Shown here piece by piece: positions 22,139 to 29,161 of a stretch of DNA of 33,423 nucleotides. The position numbers and the translations under genes were made by a program. Every line of letters starts with the position of its first letter. The stretch's first letter is position 1. The stretch comes from an uncultured Actinomyces sp. (GTDB lineage Bacteria > Actinomycetota > Actinomycetes > Actinomycetales > Actinomycetaceae): NCBI GenBank assembly GCA_937926195.1, contig CALEXZ010000045.1, positions 1-33,423 of the forward strand, written 5' to 3'. The notes under the pieces are model-generated. The model ran no database searches. It was given only the letters and a program-made list of their open reading frames with translations, and was not told the DNA's origin.

Positions 22139-24877
22139 ATGACCAGCACCGTGCACCCTCACCTCGGCGCCGACGGCGCCCGCGCCTACTGGGTCGACAC
22201 CGCGACCCTCGCCTGGCCGCGCGAGCTCGTCCCCGAGGGCGTCGACGAGTCCAGCCTGCACCTGGGGCTGCTCACCTCCCTCTCTGGCTCGCTGCGCGTC
22301 GAGGACGGCGTCGTGCACCTGGGTGACGACGGCTACGAGGTCGCCCTGCGCCCAAGTGGTGCCCTGCCCGATGCCGTTCTCGCCGCCCACCCGCAGCTGG
22401 TCGGCTACCTCGCCCTCAGTCTCCGTGACGAGACCGGGGCCCCGCACCTGGACCGCGAGGACGTCGAGGAGCTGCTGACGGGGCAGGTCGCCGTCGTCCA
22501 GCGGGACGCCTCTGGCTCGGTCACCGCCTGCACGGGCGTGCAGACCTGGCCCGTCATCGACCGGCTCTGGGGGCAGGCCGCCTCCATCCGCAACGGCTCC
22601 GCCCCGCTGGGCGCCTGGTTCGAGGAGCCCGACGGCGCCCCCGCCTTCGCGTTGTGGGCCCCCACTGCCCGTACCGTCACCCTGCTCACCTGGGAGACGG
22701 GGGACCCCACCGGCTCCGTGCCTGCCGTCGACACCGACCCCGTGCGCACCCCGGCGACCCGGACGTCGGCCGGCTGGGACGGACGCTGGCAGGTCAGCGC
22801 CGCGGCCGCCGCGACGGCAGGTATCGGGCCCGGATGCCAGTACCTGTGGGAGGTCGAGGTCTACGTCCCCGCCACCGGCCGGGTGGAGACGAACCTCGTG
22901 ACCGACCCCTGCTCGCGGGCCCTCACCGTCGACTCGCGGCGCAGCGTCGCCGTCGACCTCGACCGGCGCGACCTCAAGCCCACCTCCTGGGTGGAGAACC
23001 TGCCGCCCCTCGTCACCCAGGACAGCGCCCGCGCCATCTACGAGCTCCACGTGCGCGACTTCTCCGCCGCCGACGCGACCGTCCCCGCCCCGCTGCGCGG
23101 CACCTACGCCGCCTTCACCGTCAGCTCGGCGGGCACCCGCCACCTGCGTGCGCTCGCCGCAGCCGGCATCGACACCATCCACCTGCTGCCCGTCTTCGAC
23201 TACGCCACCGTCCCCGAGGACCGTGCCGCTCAGAGCGTGCCCGACATCCCCTCCGACACCTCGCCCTTCTCCCGGCGCCCGCAGGCGGCCATCACCGCCG
23301 TCGCCGACTCTGACGCCTACAACTGGGGCTACGACCCCTACCACTGGATGGCGCCCGAGGGCTCCTACGCCCGTGAGGGCCACCAGGACGGGGGCGCGCG
23401 CACCCGCGAGATGAGGGAGATGATCGGTGCCCTGCACGGCATGGGCCTGCAAGTCATCCTCGACCAGGTCTACAACCACACCGCGGCCTCCGGCCAGAGC
23501 CCCCACTCCGTCCTCGACCGGGTGGTCCCCGGCTACTTCCACCGGCTCGACCCCGCCGGACGCGTCGAGGGCTTCACCTGCTGCAACGACATCGCCACCG
23601 AGAGGGCGATGGCCGAGCGACTCATGATCGACGCCTGCGTCGGCTGGGTGCGTGACTACCGCGTCGACGGCTTCCGCTTCGACCTCATGGGCTACCACTC
23701 GACCGCCACCATGCAGGCCGTGCGTCAGGCGCTGGCGGAGGTCGCGGAGGACGCCGTCGGCCATGCCATCTACCTCTACGGAGAGGGCTGGGACGTCCAC
23801 GAGGACTCCGGCAACAGGTACGTCCGCCGCGCCATCCAGGGGCAGGTCGGCTCCGGCCCCGAGTCCGGCTACCTGCGCATCGGCACCTTCAACGACCGGG
23901 TGCGTGACGCCCTCCTGGGCGAGCGCTTCCTCTCCGACCCCCGGGTCGTCCAGGGCCTGGCCACCGGTGCCGTCCTCGACCCCAACGAGCAGGAGGAGCG
24001 CCCCGAGGAGGAGGCCGCCGCCGACCTCGCCTGGCGCACCGAGCTCGTCCAGCTCTCCCTCGCCGGCAACCTGCGCCGCCCCAACGGCCCCGGCTACGGC
24101 GACGCGCCCGCCGCCTACGGCGACGAGCCGGTGGACTCCATCGCCTACGTCGAGTCCCACGACGACCAGGCCCTCTTCGACTGGCTCGCCTACAAGCTGC
24201 CCTGCGACACCCCCATGGACCAGCGGGTGCGCGCCCAGCTGCTCGCGCTCGCCGTCGTCACCCTCGGGCAGACCCCCTGCTTCTGGGCCGCTGGTACCGA
24301 GCTGCTGCGCTCGAAGTCCCTGGACCACGACTCCTACAACTCCGGCGACCACTTCAACGCCATCGACTGGAGCGGGCAGGACAACGGCTGGGGGCGCGGC
24401 CTGCCACCGGCCGAACGCAACTTCGAGTACTGGATCATCCAGGCCGAGCTGCTCGCCCACAGCCACCTGCGGCCCAGCCCCGAGCACATCGCCCTGGCCC
24501 GCGACATGGCCCTCGACCTGCTGCGCCTGCGCCGCTCCACCCCGCTGCTGTCCCTCGGATCGGCGGCGCTCGTGCGCGAACGCATCTCCTTCCCCCTGTC
24601 CGGCCAGAGGGCCGTGCCCGGCGTCATCCTCATGGTCATCGACGACGGCGGCGGCGAGCTCGACATCGACCCGGTGCTGGACGGGCTCGTCGTCGCCTTC
24701 AACGCGCAGCCCGAGACGGTGCAGGTCTGTGTGCCCGAGCTGGTAGGACGCTTCCTCCACCTCAACAGCATCCAGGCGGAGGGGCACGACCCGGTGGTGC
24801 GCACCTCCTCCTTCGACCCGGTCAGCGGCATCCTCACCCTGCCCGGCAGGACCGCCGCCGTCTTCGTCGAGTCCTGA
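22139..24877 (+). CDS. pulA: Type I pullulanase (GH13, alpha-1,6-glucosidase type, cytoplasmic)
   Basis: Product of 912 residues from ATG 22139 with AGAAAGG upstream. It debranches alpha-1,6 linkages in glycogen, pullulan or limit dextrins. The N-terminal 150 residues match the extended domain of the alpha-1,6-glucosidase pullulanase group, then a CBM48-like domain with FALWAPTARTVTLL. The GH13 barrel has YNWGYDP at 394-400, nucleophile Asp515 in FRFDLMG, acid Glu549 in YGEGWD and the third carboxylate in VESHDDQ. The end is a DUF3372-type domain. There is no signal peptide, so it works on internal glycogen or imported oligomers. Confidence 0.93.
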   Translation: MTSTVHPHLGADGARAYWVDTATLAWPRELVPEGVDESSLHLGLLTSLSGSLRVEDGVVHLGDDGYEVALRPSGALPDAVLAAHPQLVGYLALSLRDETGAPHLDREDVEELLTGQVAVVQRDASGSVTACTGVQTWPVIDRLWGQAASIRNGSAPLGAWFEEPDGAPAFALWAPTARTVTLLTWETGDPTGSVPAVDTDPVRTPATRTSAGWDGRWQVSAAAAATAGIGPGCQYLWEVEVYVPATGRVETNLVTDPCSRALTVDSRRSVAVDLDRRDLKPTSWVENLPPLVTQDSARAIYELHVRDFSAADATVPAPLRGTYAAFTVSSAGTRHLRALAAAGIDTIHLLPVFDYATVPEDRAAQSVPDIPSDTSPFSRRPQAAITAVADSDAYNWGYDPYHWMAPEGSYAREGHQDGGARTREMREMIGALHGMGLQVILDQVYNHTAASGQSPHSVLDRVVPGYFHRLDPAGRVEGFTCCNDIATERAMAERLMIDACVGWVRDYRVDGFRFDLMGYHSTATMQAVRQALAEVAEDAVGHAIYLYGEGWDVHEDSGNRYVRRAIQGQVGSGPESGYLRIGTFNDRVRDALLGERFLSDPRVVQGLATGAVLDPNEQEERPEEEAAADLAWRTELVQLSLAGNLRRPNGPGYGDAPAAYGDEPVDSIAYVESHDDQALFDWLAYKLPCDTPMDQRVRAQLLALAVVTLGQTPCFWAAGTELLRSKSLDHDSYNSGDHFNAIDWSGQDNGWGRGLPPAERNFEYWIIQAELLAHSHLRPSPEHIALARDMALDLLRLRRSTPLLSLGSAALVRERISFPLSGQRAVPGVILMVIDDGGGELDIDPVLDGLVVAFNAQPETVQVCVPELVGRFLHLNSIQAEGHDPVVRTSSFDPVSGILTLPGRTAAVFVES

Positions 24878-24979
24878 GGTCCGGACCGCTCTCCTGCGGC
24901 GCTCCCCATCCGCTCCCCGGGGACGTCCCCATGCAGGTCTCCCCGCCCTGCGAGGATGCTCGCGAACGGCAGGAGTTGC

Positions 24980-24985
24980 TACCGT
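24980..24985 (+). promoter_or_regulatory. Candidate -10 box of the SPFH operon
   Basis: TACCGT has the TANNNT shape and lies 7 nt before GTG 24993, which is in frame with the SPFH gene. That is the spacing of a leaderless start. No clear -35 is seen. Confidence 0.3.
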
Positions 24986-24995
24986 CCTGCCCGTG

Positions 24996-25015
24996 CCTTC
25001 CGAACCGACGGAAGG
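24996..25015 (+). promoter_or_regulatory. Hairpin in the SPFH operon leader
   Basis: CCTTCCG (24996-25002) and CGGAAGG (25009-25015) form a 7-bp stem with a 6-nt loop, about 65 nt before the SPFH start. It directly follows the possible GTG at 24993. Its function is unknown. Confidence 0.3.
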
Positions 25016-25079
25016 GGGTCCGGGTCCGGTACCCGCCCGCCGATATCCGGCTGCTCCGCCCCGTCCGAAGGAGACCGAA

Positions 25080-26123
25080 GTGGCACTGCCCTGGATCGAG
25101 ATCGTCGAGTGTCTCGACCCCGACCCACAGCTGGTGATGTGGCGTTACCCGGACCCCGACGGGCGGATCAAGAACGGTGCCCAGCTCATCGTGCGCGAGA
25201 ACCAGGCCGGTCTGGTCCTGTCGCGCGGCCAGGCCTCCGGCATCTACCTTCCCGGCACCCACTCCCTGCCCACCGGCAACATCCCGATCCTCTCGGACCT
25301 GGCCGGATGGAAGTACGGCTTCTCCTCGCCGCACGTCTACGACATCTTCTACATCGTCACCCGCCAGTTCGTGGACCTCAAGTGGGGCACCCCCGCCCCG
25401 GTCATGATGGCCGACCCGCGCTTCGGCCAGGTCCGCGTGCGCGCCTTCGGCTCCTACAACGTGCGGGTGACCGACATCGCCCGCTTCTTCCGCGAGTACG
25501 CCGGGTCCTACCCGGCACTGACCATCCGCGACCTGGAGGTCCAGCTGCGTGACTACATCGCAGCGACCTTCGGCGAGGTCCTGGCGACCCAGGGCATCTC
25601 GGTCATGGACGTCTCGGCGAACCTGTCCGCCGTCAACGCCCGGCTCGCTCCCGCCATCGCCCCGTACTTCGCGGACCTGGGGGTGAGCGTCACCCAGTTC
25701 ACCATCTCCTCGGTCACCCTGCCCGACGAGGTCAACGAGTACTACGACAAGGTCACCGGCATGAACATGATCGGCGACCTCGACCGCTTCCAGCGCTTCC
25801 AGACGGCGCTGGCCACGGCCGACGCCGGCACCGGGGTCGGCCAGGGCGTGCAGGACGGCATGGCCATGGGCATGGTCCTGGGCCAGGTGCAGCAGCAGGT
25901 GGGCTACCCCGCCCAGCCGGTCCAGCCCGCCCAGCCCTACCAGCCGGGGGCGCCCGCCCCGCAGGCGGAGGCCGCCCCCGCACCGGCCCCCGCGGGCGCC
26001 CCGGCGCCGGCGGCCCAGGACCCGCTGGCCCGGCTCTCCAAGCTCAAGGCCATGCACGACGCCGGTCTCATCAGCGACGAGGAGCTGGCCTCCACGCGCG
26101 CCCGCATCCTTCAGGAGATGTGA
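25080..26123 (+). CDS. SPFH (Band 7)-SHOCT protein, possible scaffold of a membrane complex
   Basis: Product of 347 residues from GTG 25080, with AAGGAG 6 nt upstream. Residues about 30-225 are an SPFH domain (ENQAGLVLSRGQASGIYLPGT, FGSYNVRVTD, then helical part with SAVNARLAPAIAPYF). There is a Pro/Ala/Gln-rich linker at 275-314 and a C-terminal SHOCT helix pair at 315-347 (LSKLKAMHDAGLISDEE). No transmembrane helix or signal peptide is visible. Proteins of this type are relatives of Bacillus YdjI, which forms a membrane-surface complex with YdjG/YdjH that recruits PspA. Here it heads a gene set without PspA. A longer form from GTG 24993 (29 extra residues) is possible. Confidence 0.9.
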   Translation: MALPWIEIVECLDPDPQLVMWRYPDPDGRIKNGAQLIVRENQAGLVLSRGQASGIYLPGTHSLPTGNIPILSDLAGWKYGFSSPHVYDIFYIVTRQFVDLKWGTPAPVMMADPRFGQVRVRAFGSYNVRVTDIARFFREYAGSYPALTIRDLEVQLRDYIAATFGEVLATQGISVMDVSANLSAVNARLAPAIAPYFADLGVSVTQFTISSVTLPDEVNEYYDKVTGMNMIGDLDRFQRFQTALATADAGTGVGQGVQDGMAMGMVLGQVQQQVGYPAQPVQPAQPYQPGAPAPQAEAAPAPAPAGAPAPAAQDPLARLSKLKAMHDAGLISDEELASTRARILQEM

Positions 26124-26335
26124 TGTCCAGTCTGGTGGAACGCATGCGCGCCCGGGCCGCCCAGGCCAAGGAGAGCGAGATCAGCTGGCAGGACAACCAG
26201 TCCGGTGCCGACACCCGGGTCTGCCCGGACTGCGGGGCCGGCCGCTCCGAGGCTCACGGCGTCGCCGAGTGCCGCTACTGCGGCCACGTCTTCATCGACC
26301 GCCTCGCCGGGCCCGGTGCCAGGCGCGACCCCTGA
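26123..26335 (+). CDS. Small zinc-ribbon protein
   Basis: Product of 70 residues; its ATG overlaps the SPFH stop (TGATG), so the two are translationally coupled. An N-terminal basic amphipathic helix (VERMRARAAQAKESEI) is followed by one four-Cys zinc ribbon: Cys34, Cys37, Cys50 and Cys53 (CPDCG...CRYCG). Such ribbons join protein to protein or nucleic acid. Coupling with an SPFH protein suggests it is a subunit of the same complex. Function is otherwise unknown. Confidence 0.75.
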   Translation: MSSLVERMRARAAQAKESEISWQDNQSGADTRVCPDCGAGRSEAHGVAECRYCGHVFIDRLAGPGARRDP

Positions 26336-26386
26336 CCCCACCGTCCACACCCCGCACCCCGTAACCCCTTCACCACATCCGACGAC

Positions 26387-26405
26387 GGCATGTCAGTGAC
26401 GTGCC
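26387..26405. promoter_or_regulatory. 19-bp operator-like palindrome
   Basis: GGCATGTCA and TGACGTGCC flank a central G; eight of nine positions pair exactly and one is a T-G wobble. It lies 19 nt before the ATG of the third gene and could be a regulator site or an RNA hairpin. Confidence 0.35.
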
Positions 26406-26424
26406 GGGAGAGAGGTTTGCCCTC

Positions 26425-27495
26425 ATGAGCAACGCGATGACGCAGTTCGAGGCCCTCCGGGCCCGTATGGACACCTTCCTGGCGCGCCTGGAGCAGCGCG
26501 CCGACGAGGCTCTGGCCGAGGCCGTGCCGGTCGCACGCGAGATGGCCGCGGGCGGCAAGGACGCCGTCAACAGCCCCGAGTACCTCGAGTTCGTCGGCGG
26601 CATGACCAGCCAGGTGACGGCGCTGGGGACCCGGGCGCGTCAGACCTTCGCCGAGCACTTCGCCATCTTCGACGACCACGATGACGACGACGTCTCCGAG
26701 GCCTACGAGGCCCTGGAGTACCGGGTCGAGTGCTGGGCCGAGGACATCGCGGACAAGGCCCAGTCCGCCTTCGCCGAGGTCACTGTCGCCAGTGGGGGCA
26801 GCGCCTACCAGCAGGCCTGGGACGACGCCGTCGCCGAGTGGAGGAGCCAGGCCAACAGCTTCCGGTGCCCGCAGTGCTCCGCCCCGGTGCCGCTGCCGGA
26901 GTTCGAGCTGTGCGAGCACTCCCAGTACGTGGCCTGCACGGGCTGCGGGACCCAGACCACCTTCATGCCCAACGACACCATCGTCTACGGCGTGCAGATC
27001 GCTCACCAGCTGGTGGAGGAGCGCACCGCCGCCTTCGAGAAGGTCTTCGACCGCCTCAACGACGACCCTGACGGCGACATGGCCCAGACCGTCGTCGCCT
27101 GCGCCCAGTGGAAGGCCGCGGAGCAGGTCGTCTGGGAGTCCCTCACGCCTCGCGCCGCGGCGACCAAGCTGGACACGGTGAGGCTCGCCCTTGAGGACCT
27201 TGCCGAGTTCTACGCCCCCGACGCCCACGGCTACGGCTACCTCCAGGTCGAGACCTCCTACTACCGCGCCCTCATGGGACTGGCCAACACGATCGCCCAC
27301 TACCGCGGTGAGGGCCGTGAGCGCGAGGCCGAGCTCATCTGCCAGATGCTGCCCGTCTTCGGGCGCTCCGGCTGCGAGGTCACCGCAGCGATCATCGCCG
27401 GCACCTACACGGAGGCGCTCGGCCGGTCCTATCTCGACCGGGCCCAGACCTGCGAGGTCGCCTACAACCTGGACGGGACCCTCTGGAAGTTCTGA
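26425..27495 (+). CDS. Helical protein with central zinc ribbon (unrecognised family)
   Basis: Product of 356 residues from ATG 26425, with GAGAGG about 10 nt upstream; ATG 26437 and GTG 26401 are less likely. Residues 5-45 and 60-140 are helical and partly coiled coil with an acidic run near 83-89 (DDHDDDD). A zinc ribbon is formed by Cys148, Cys151, Cys171 and Cys174 (CPQC...CTGCG). The C-terminal 180 residues are helical with several aromatic positions and end GTLWKF. I do not recognise the family. Its place in the SPFH operon suggests a soluble partner subunit. Confidence 0.8.
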   Translation: MSNAMTQFEALRARMDTFLARLEQRADEALAEAVPVAREMAAGGKDAVNSPEYLEFVGGMTSQVTALGTRARQTFAEHFAIFDDHDDDDVSEAYEALEYRVECWAEDIADKAQSAFAEVTVASGGSAYQQAWDDAVAEWRSQANSFRCPQCSAPVPLPEFELCEHSQYVACTGCGTQTTFMPNDTIVYGVQIAHQLVEERTAAFEKVFDRLNDDPDGDMAQTVVACAQWKAAEQVVWESLTPRAAATKLDTVRLALEDLAEFYAPDAHGYGYLQVETSYYRALMGLANTIAHYRGEGREREAELICQMLPVFGRSGCEVTAAIIAGTYTEALGRSYLDRAQTCEVAYNLDGTLWKF

Positions 27496-27581
27496 GCCCG
27501 GGCCCTCCTCCTCCGCCCCCTGCCACCCCACCTCTGTCAACCTGACCGCGTAGCAACGCACCCATGATGAAAGGAACCACT

Positions 27582-27809
27582 GTGTTCGGAAAGCTGTTCA
27601 AGAAGGCCACCTCCGCCGCCAAGAACGTCGAGGTCGGCGTCGAGACCGAGATCCCCGTCGACGGCGCTGAGCTGGGCGACACCGAGGTCTCGGTCGAGGT
27701 CGGCGTGTCCTCCGCGACCCTCGGCAAGGCTGCTCGCGGCCTGGGCGGGGCCGCCAAGCGCCTGGCCGACACCGGCAAGAAGGACGGCGAGCCGACGGCC
27801 CAGGCCTGA
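27582..27809 (+). CDS. Small protein with membrane-binding amphipathic helix (75 residues)
   Basis: I choose GTG 27582 because AAAGGA lies 5 nt upstream and the next gene has the same layout; ATG 27564 would add six residues. Residues 1-14 (MFGKLFKKATSAAK) form an amphipathic helix matching the next gene's start at 8 of 14 positions. The middle has a short beta-prone repeat (VEVGV at 16-20 and 38-42) and acidic residues, then an Ala/Gly/Lys helix (LGKAARGLGGAAKRLA). It has no enzyme motifs. The likely role is a membrane-surface peptide or small subunit of the SPFH set. Family unrecognised. Confidence 0.7.
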   Translation: MFGKLFKKATSAAKNVEVGVETEIPVDGAELGDTEVSVEVGVSSATLGKAARGLGGAAKRLADTGKKDGEPTAQA

Positions 27810-27850
27810 CGCCGCCTCACTGATCAACCCGCTGACCGAAAGGAGCTGCC

Positions 27851-29044
27851 GTGCTCGGCAACCTCTTCAACAAGGCGAAGGACGCCGCCTCCCAGGCGGC
27901 ATATGCCGCGACCTCCGTGGCCAACGCCGCACGCGGTGTGGAGGAGGTCGACTGGATCCGCCACGCCTTCCCCTACCGCTACTCGGTGTCGATGTTCGCC
28001 GACGACTCGACCAACCTGAAGCGGCCCGAGCCCCCGGTCGGCACCGACCCGGCAGCCGTGCAGTACGCCAACCAGTGGTACGCCATCTGGGAGAGCGTGC
28101 GTGACGGTCACATGGCACCCGTGAGCGCCATCGAGAACGGTGACGTCCCCGGGGCGAGCTCAGCACTGGCCCAGTGGCGCCAGCAGATCGAGGCGGCCGC
28201 GACGGAGACCGCCCGCCTGGGCGACTTCAACGGCAACCGCATCCTGGTCGCCAGTGACGACGAGGTGCACCAGGCCCTGGAGGGACTGGTCTCGCTGGTC
28301 GAGGAGTACGTCGGTCAGCGACTCAACGGCGAGGTGACGGAGGACACCGCCACGGACGCCATCGGCTACGTCATCGGCGTGCACACGACGATGAACGACG
28401 CCATGCAGGCCTTCTACAACGACCCCACCGGGGCGGGCTACCGCGCGGTCGAGGACGCGGCCTTCGCGCCGCTGGAGGCGATGCGCCAGCAGGTCAACCC
28501 CAACGCCCCCGAGCTGGCCCCGATCGAGGGCATCTCCCTGCACGACTACGTCGCGGGCGCGGCGAAGATGCACACGGGGATGAACGCGGACCAGATCTGC
28601 CAGGTCCTGGGGGTGGAGCGACCCCAGTGGGAGCGTGCCTGCAAGGGGTGGATGGAGCGCGTCCAGCAGCACCCGATGTCCGTGGGCATGCAGTACTCCA
28701 CCCTCATGAGCCAGCCGCACCCGCTGCTGGACATGGCGACAGCGGGGGGCGGCGGGGCCCTGGCCGACTCCCAGGCCTCCCGCCTCAACACCGACCGGGA
28801 CTTCTACATCGAGTGCGCCGCGGCCATGGCGGCGGCCACCGAGGCCGGGCGGGTCGCCGAGACCTACCTGGAGCAGAACTACCGGGTCACGACCGCCGAG
28901 GTCGCCAGCGCGGGCACCGCCTGGATGTCCGACATGCGCAACGTCAGCAGCCTCATCTCGCTGCAGCAGGCCAAGCAGAAGGAGATCGCCGCCAAGCTCC
29001 AGGCCGAGATCGGCCCCGGCCTGGCCGACGACATCCAGTTCTGA
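27851..29044 (+). CDS. Unrecognised 397-residue protein with amphipathic N-terminus (SPFH operon)
   Basis: Starts with GTG 27851 after AAAGGAG. Residues 1-25 are an amphipathic helix (MLGNLFNKAKDAASQAA) like that of the preceding small protein. The rest is soluble: EVDWIRHAFPYRYSVSMFADD near residue 36, DGHMAPVSAIENGD near 80, and a helical part with ISLHDYVAGAAKMHTGM near 230, WERACKGWMERVQQHP, and a long Ala-rich helix to the end. The pattern suggests a large helical adaptor or effector anchored by its first helix. No catalytic motif is seen. It ends before a 21-bp hairpin. Confidence 0.78.
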   Translation: MLGNLFNKAKDAASQAAYAATSVANAARGVEEVDWIRHAFPYRYSVSMFADDSTNLKRPEPPVGTDPAAVQYANQWYAIWESVRDGHMAPVSAIENGDVPGASSALAQWRQQIEAAATETARLGDFNGNRILVASDDEVHQALEGLVSLVEEYVGQRLNGEVTEDTATDAIGYVIGVHTTMNDAMQAFYNDPTGAGYRAVEDAAFAPLEAMRQQVNPNAPELAPIEGISLHDYVAGAAKMHTGMNADQICQVLGVERPQWERACKGWMERVQQHPMSVGMQYSTLMSQPHPLLDMATAGGGGALADSQASRLNTDRDFYIECAAAMAAATEAGRVAETYLEQNYRVTTAEVASAGTAWMSDMRNVSSLISLQQAKQKEIAAKLQAEIGPGLADDIQF

Positions 29045-29052
29045 GCCGGAAG

Positions 29053-29076
29053 GCGGGGACTCGGCCGGGTCCCCGC
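29053..29076 (+). terminator. First hairpin after the SPFH operon
   Basis: GCGGGGAC (29053-29060) and GTCCCCGC (29069-29076) form an 8-bp stem with an 8-nt loop 9 nt after the last gene stop. No T run. Confidence 0.4.
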
Positions 29077-29097
29077 GCGACGGCGCGCCGACGGCAC

Positions 29098-29157
29098 CGC
29101 CCCGGGGCCGGTTGGGGCAGTGGCAGGAGTGCAACGGCCCCAACCGGCCCCGGGGCG
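29098..29157. terminator. Strong bidirectional hairpin between SPFH operon and rarA
   Basis: Two 21-nt arms (29098-29118 and 29137-29157) are exact inverted repeats with an 18-nt loop. The position 54 nt after the operon and just before the rarA stop fits a terminator for both converging units. Without a T run it may need another factor. Confidence 0.6.
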
Positions 29158-29161
29158 CGCT

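Noticed and set aside
22121..24787. Minus-strand frame of 888 codons over the pullulanase
   Set aside because: A GC-driven shadow frame; the plus strand has a complete enzyme with all motifs.
24878..24887. 10-bp palindrome after the pullulanase as terminator
   Set aside because: Palindrome without loop or T run is too short to support a terminator.
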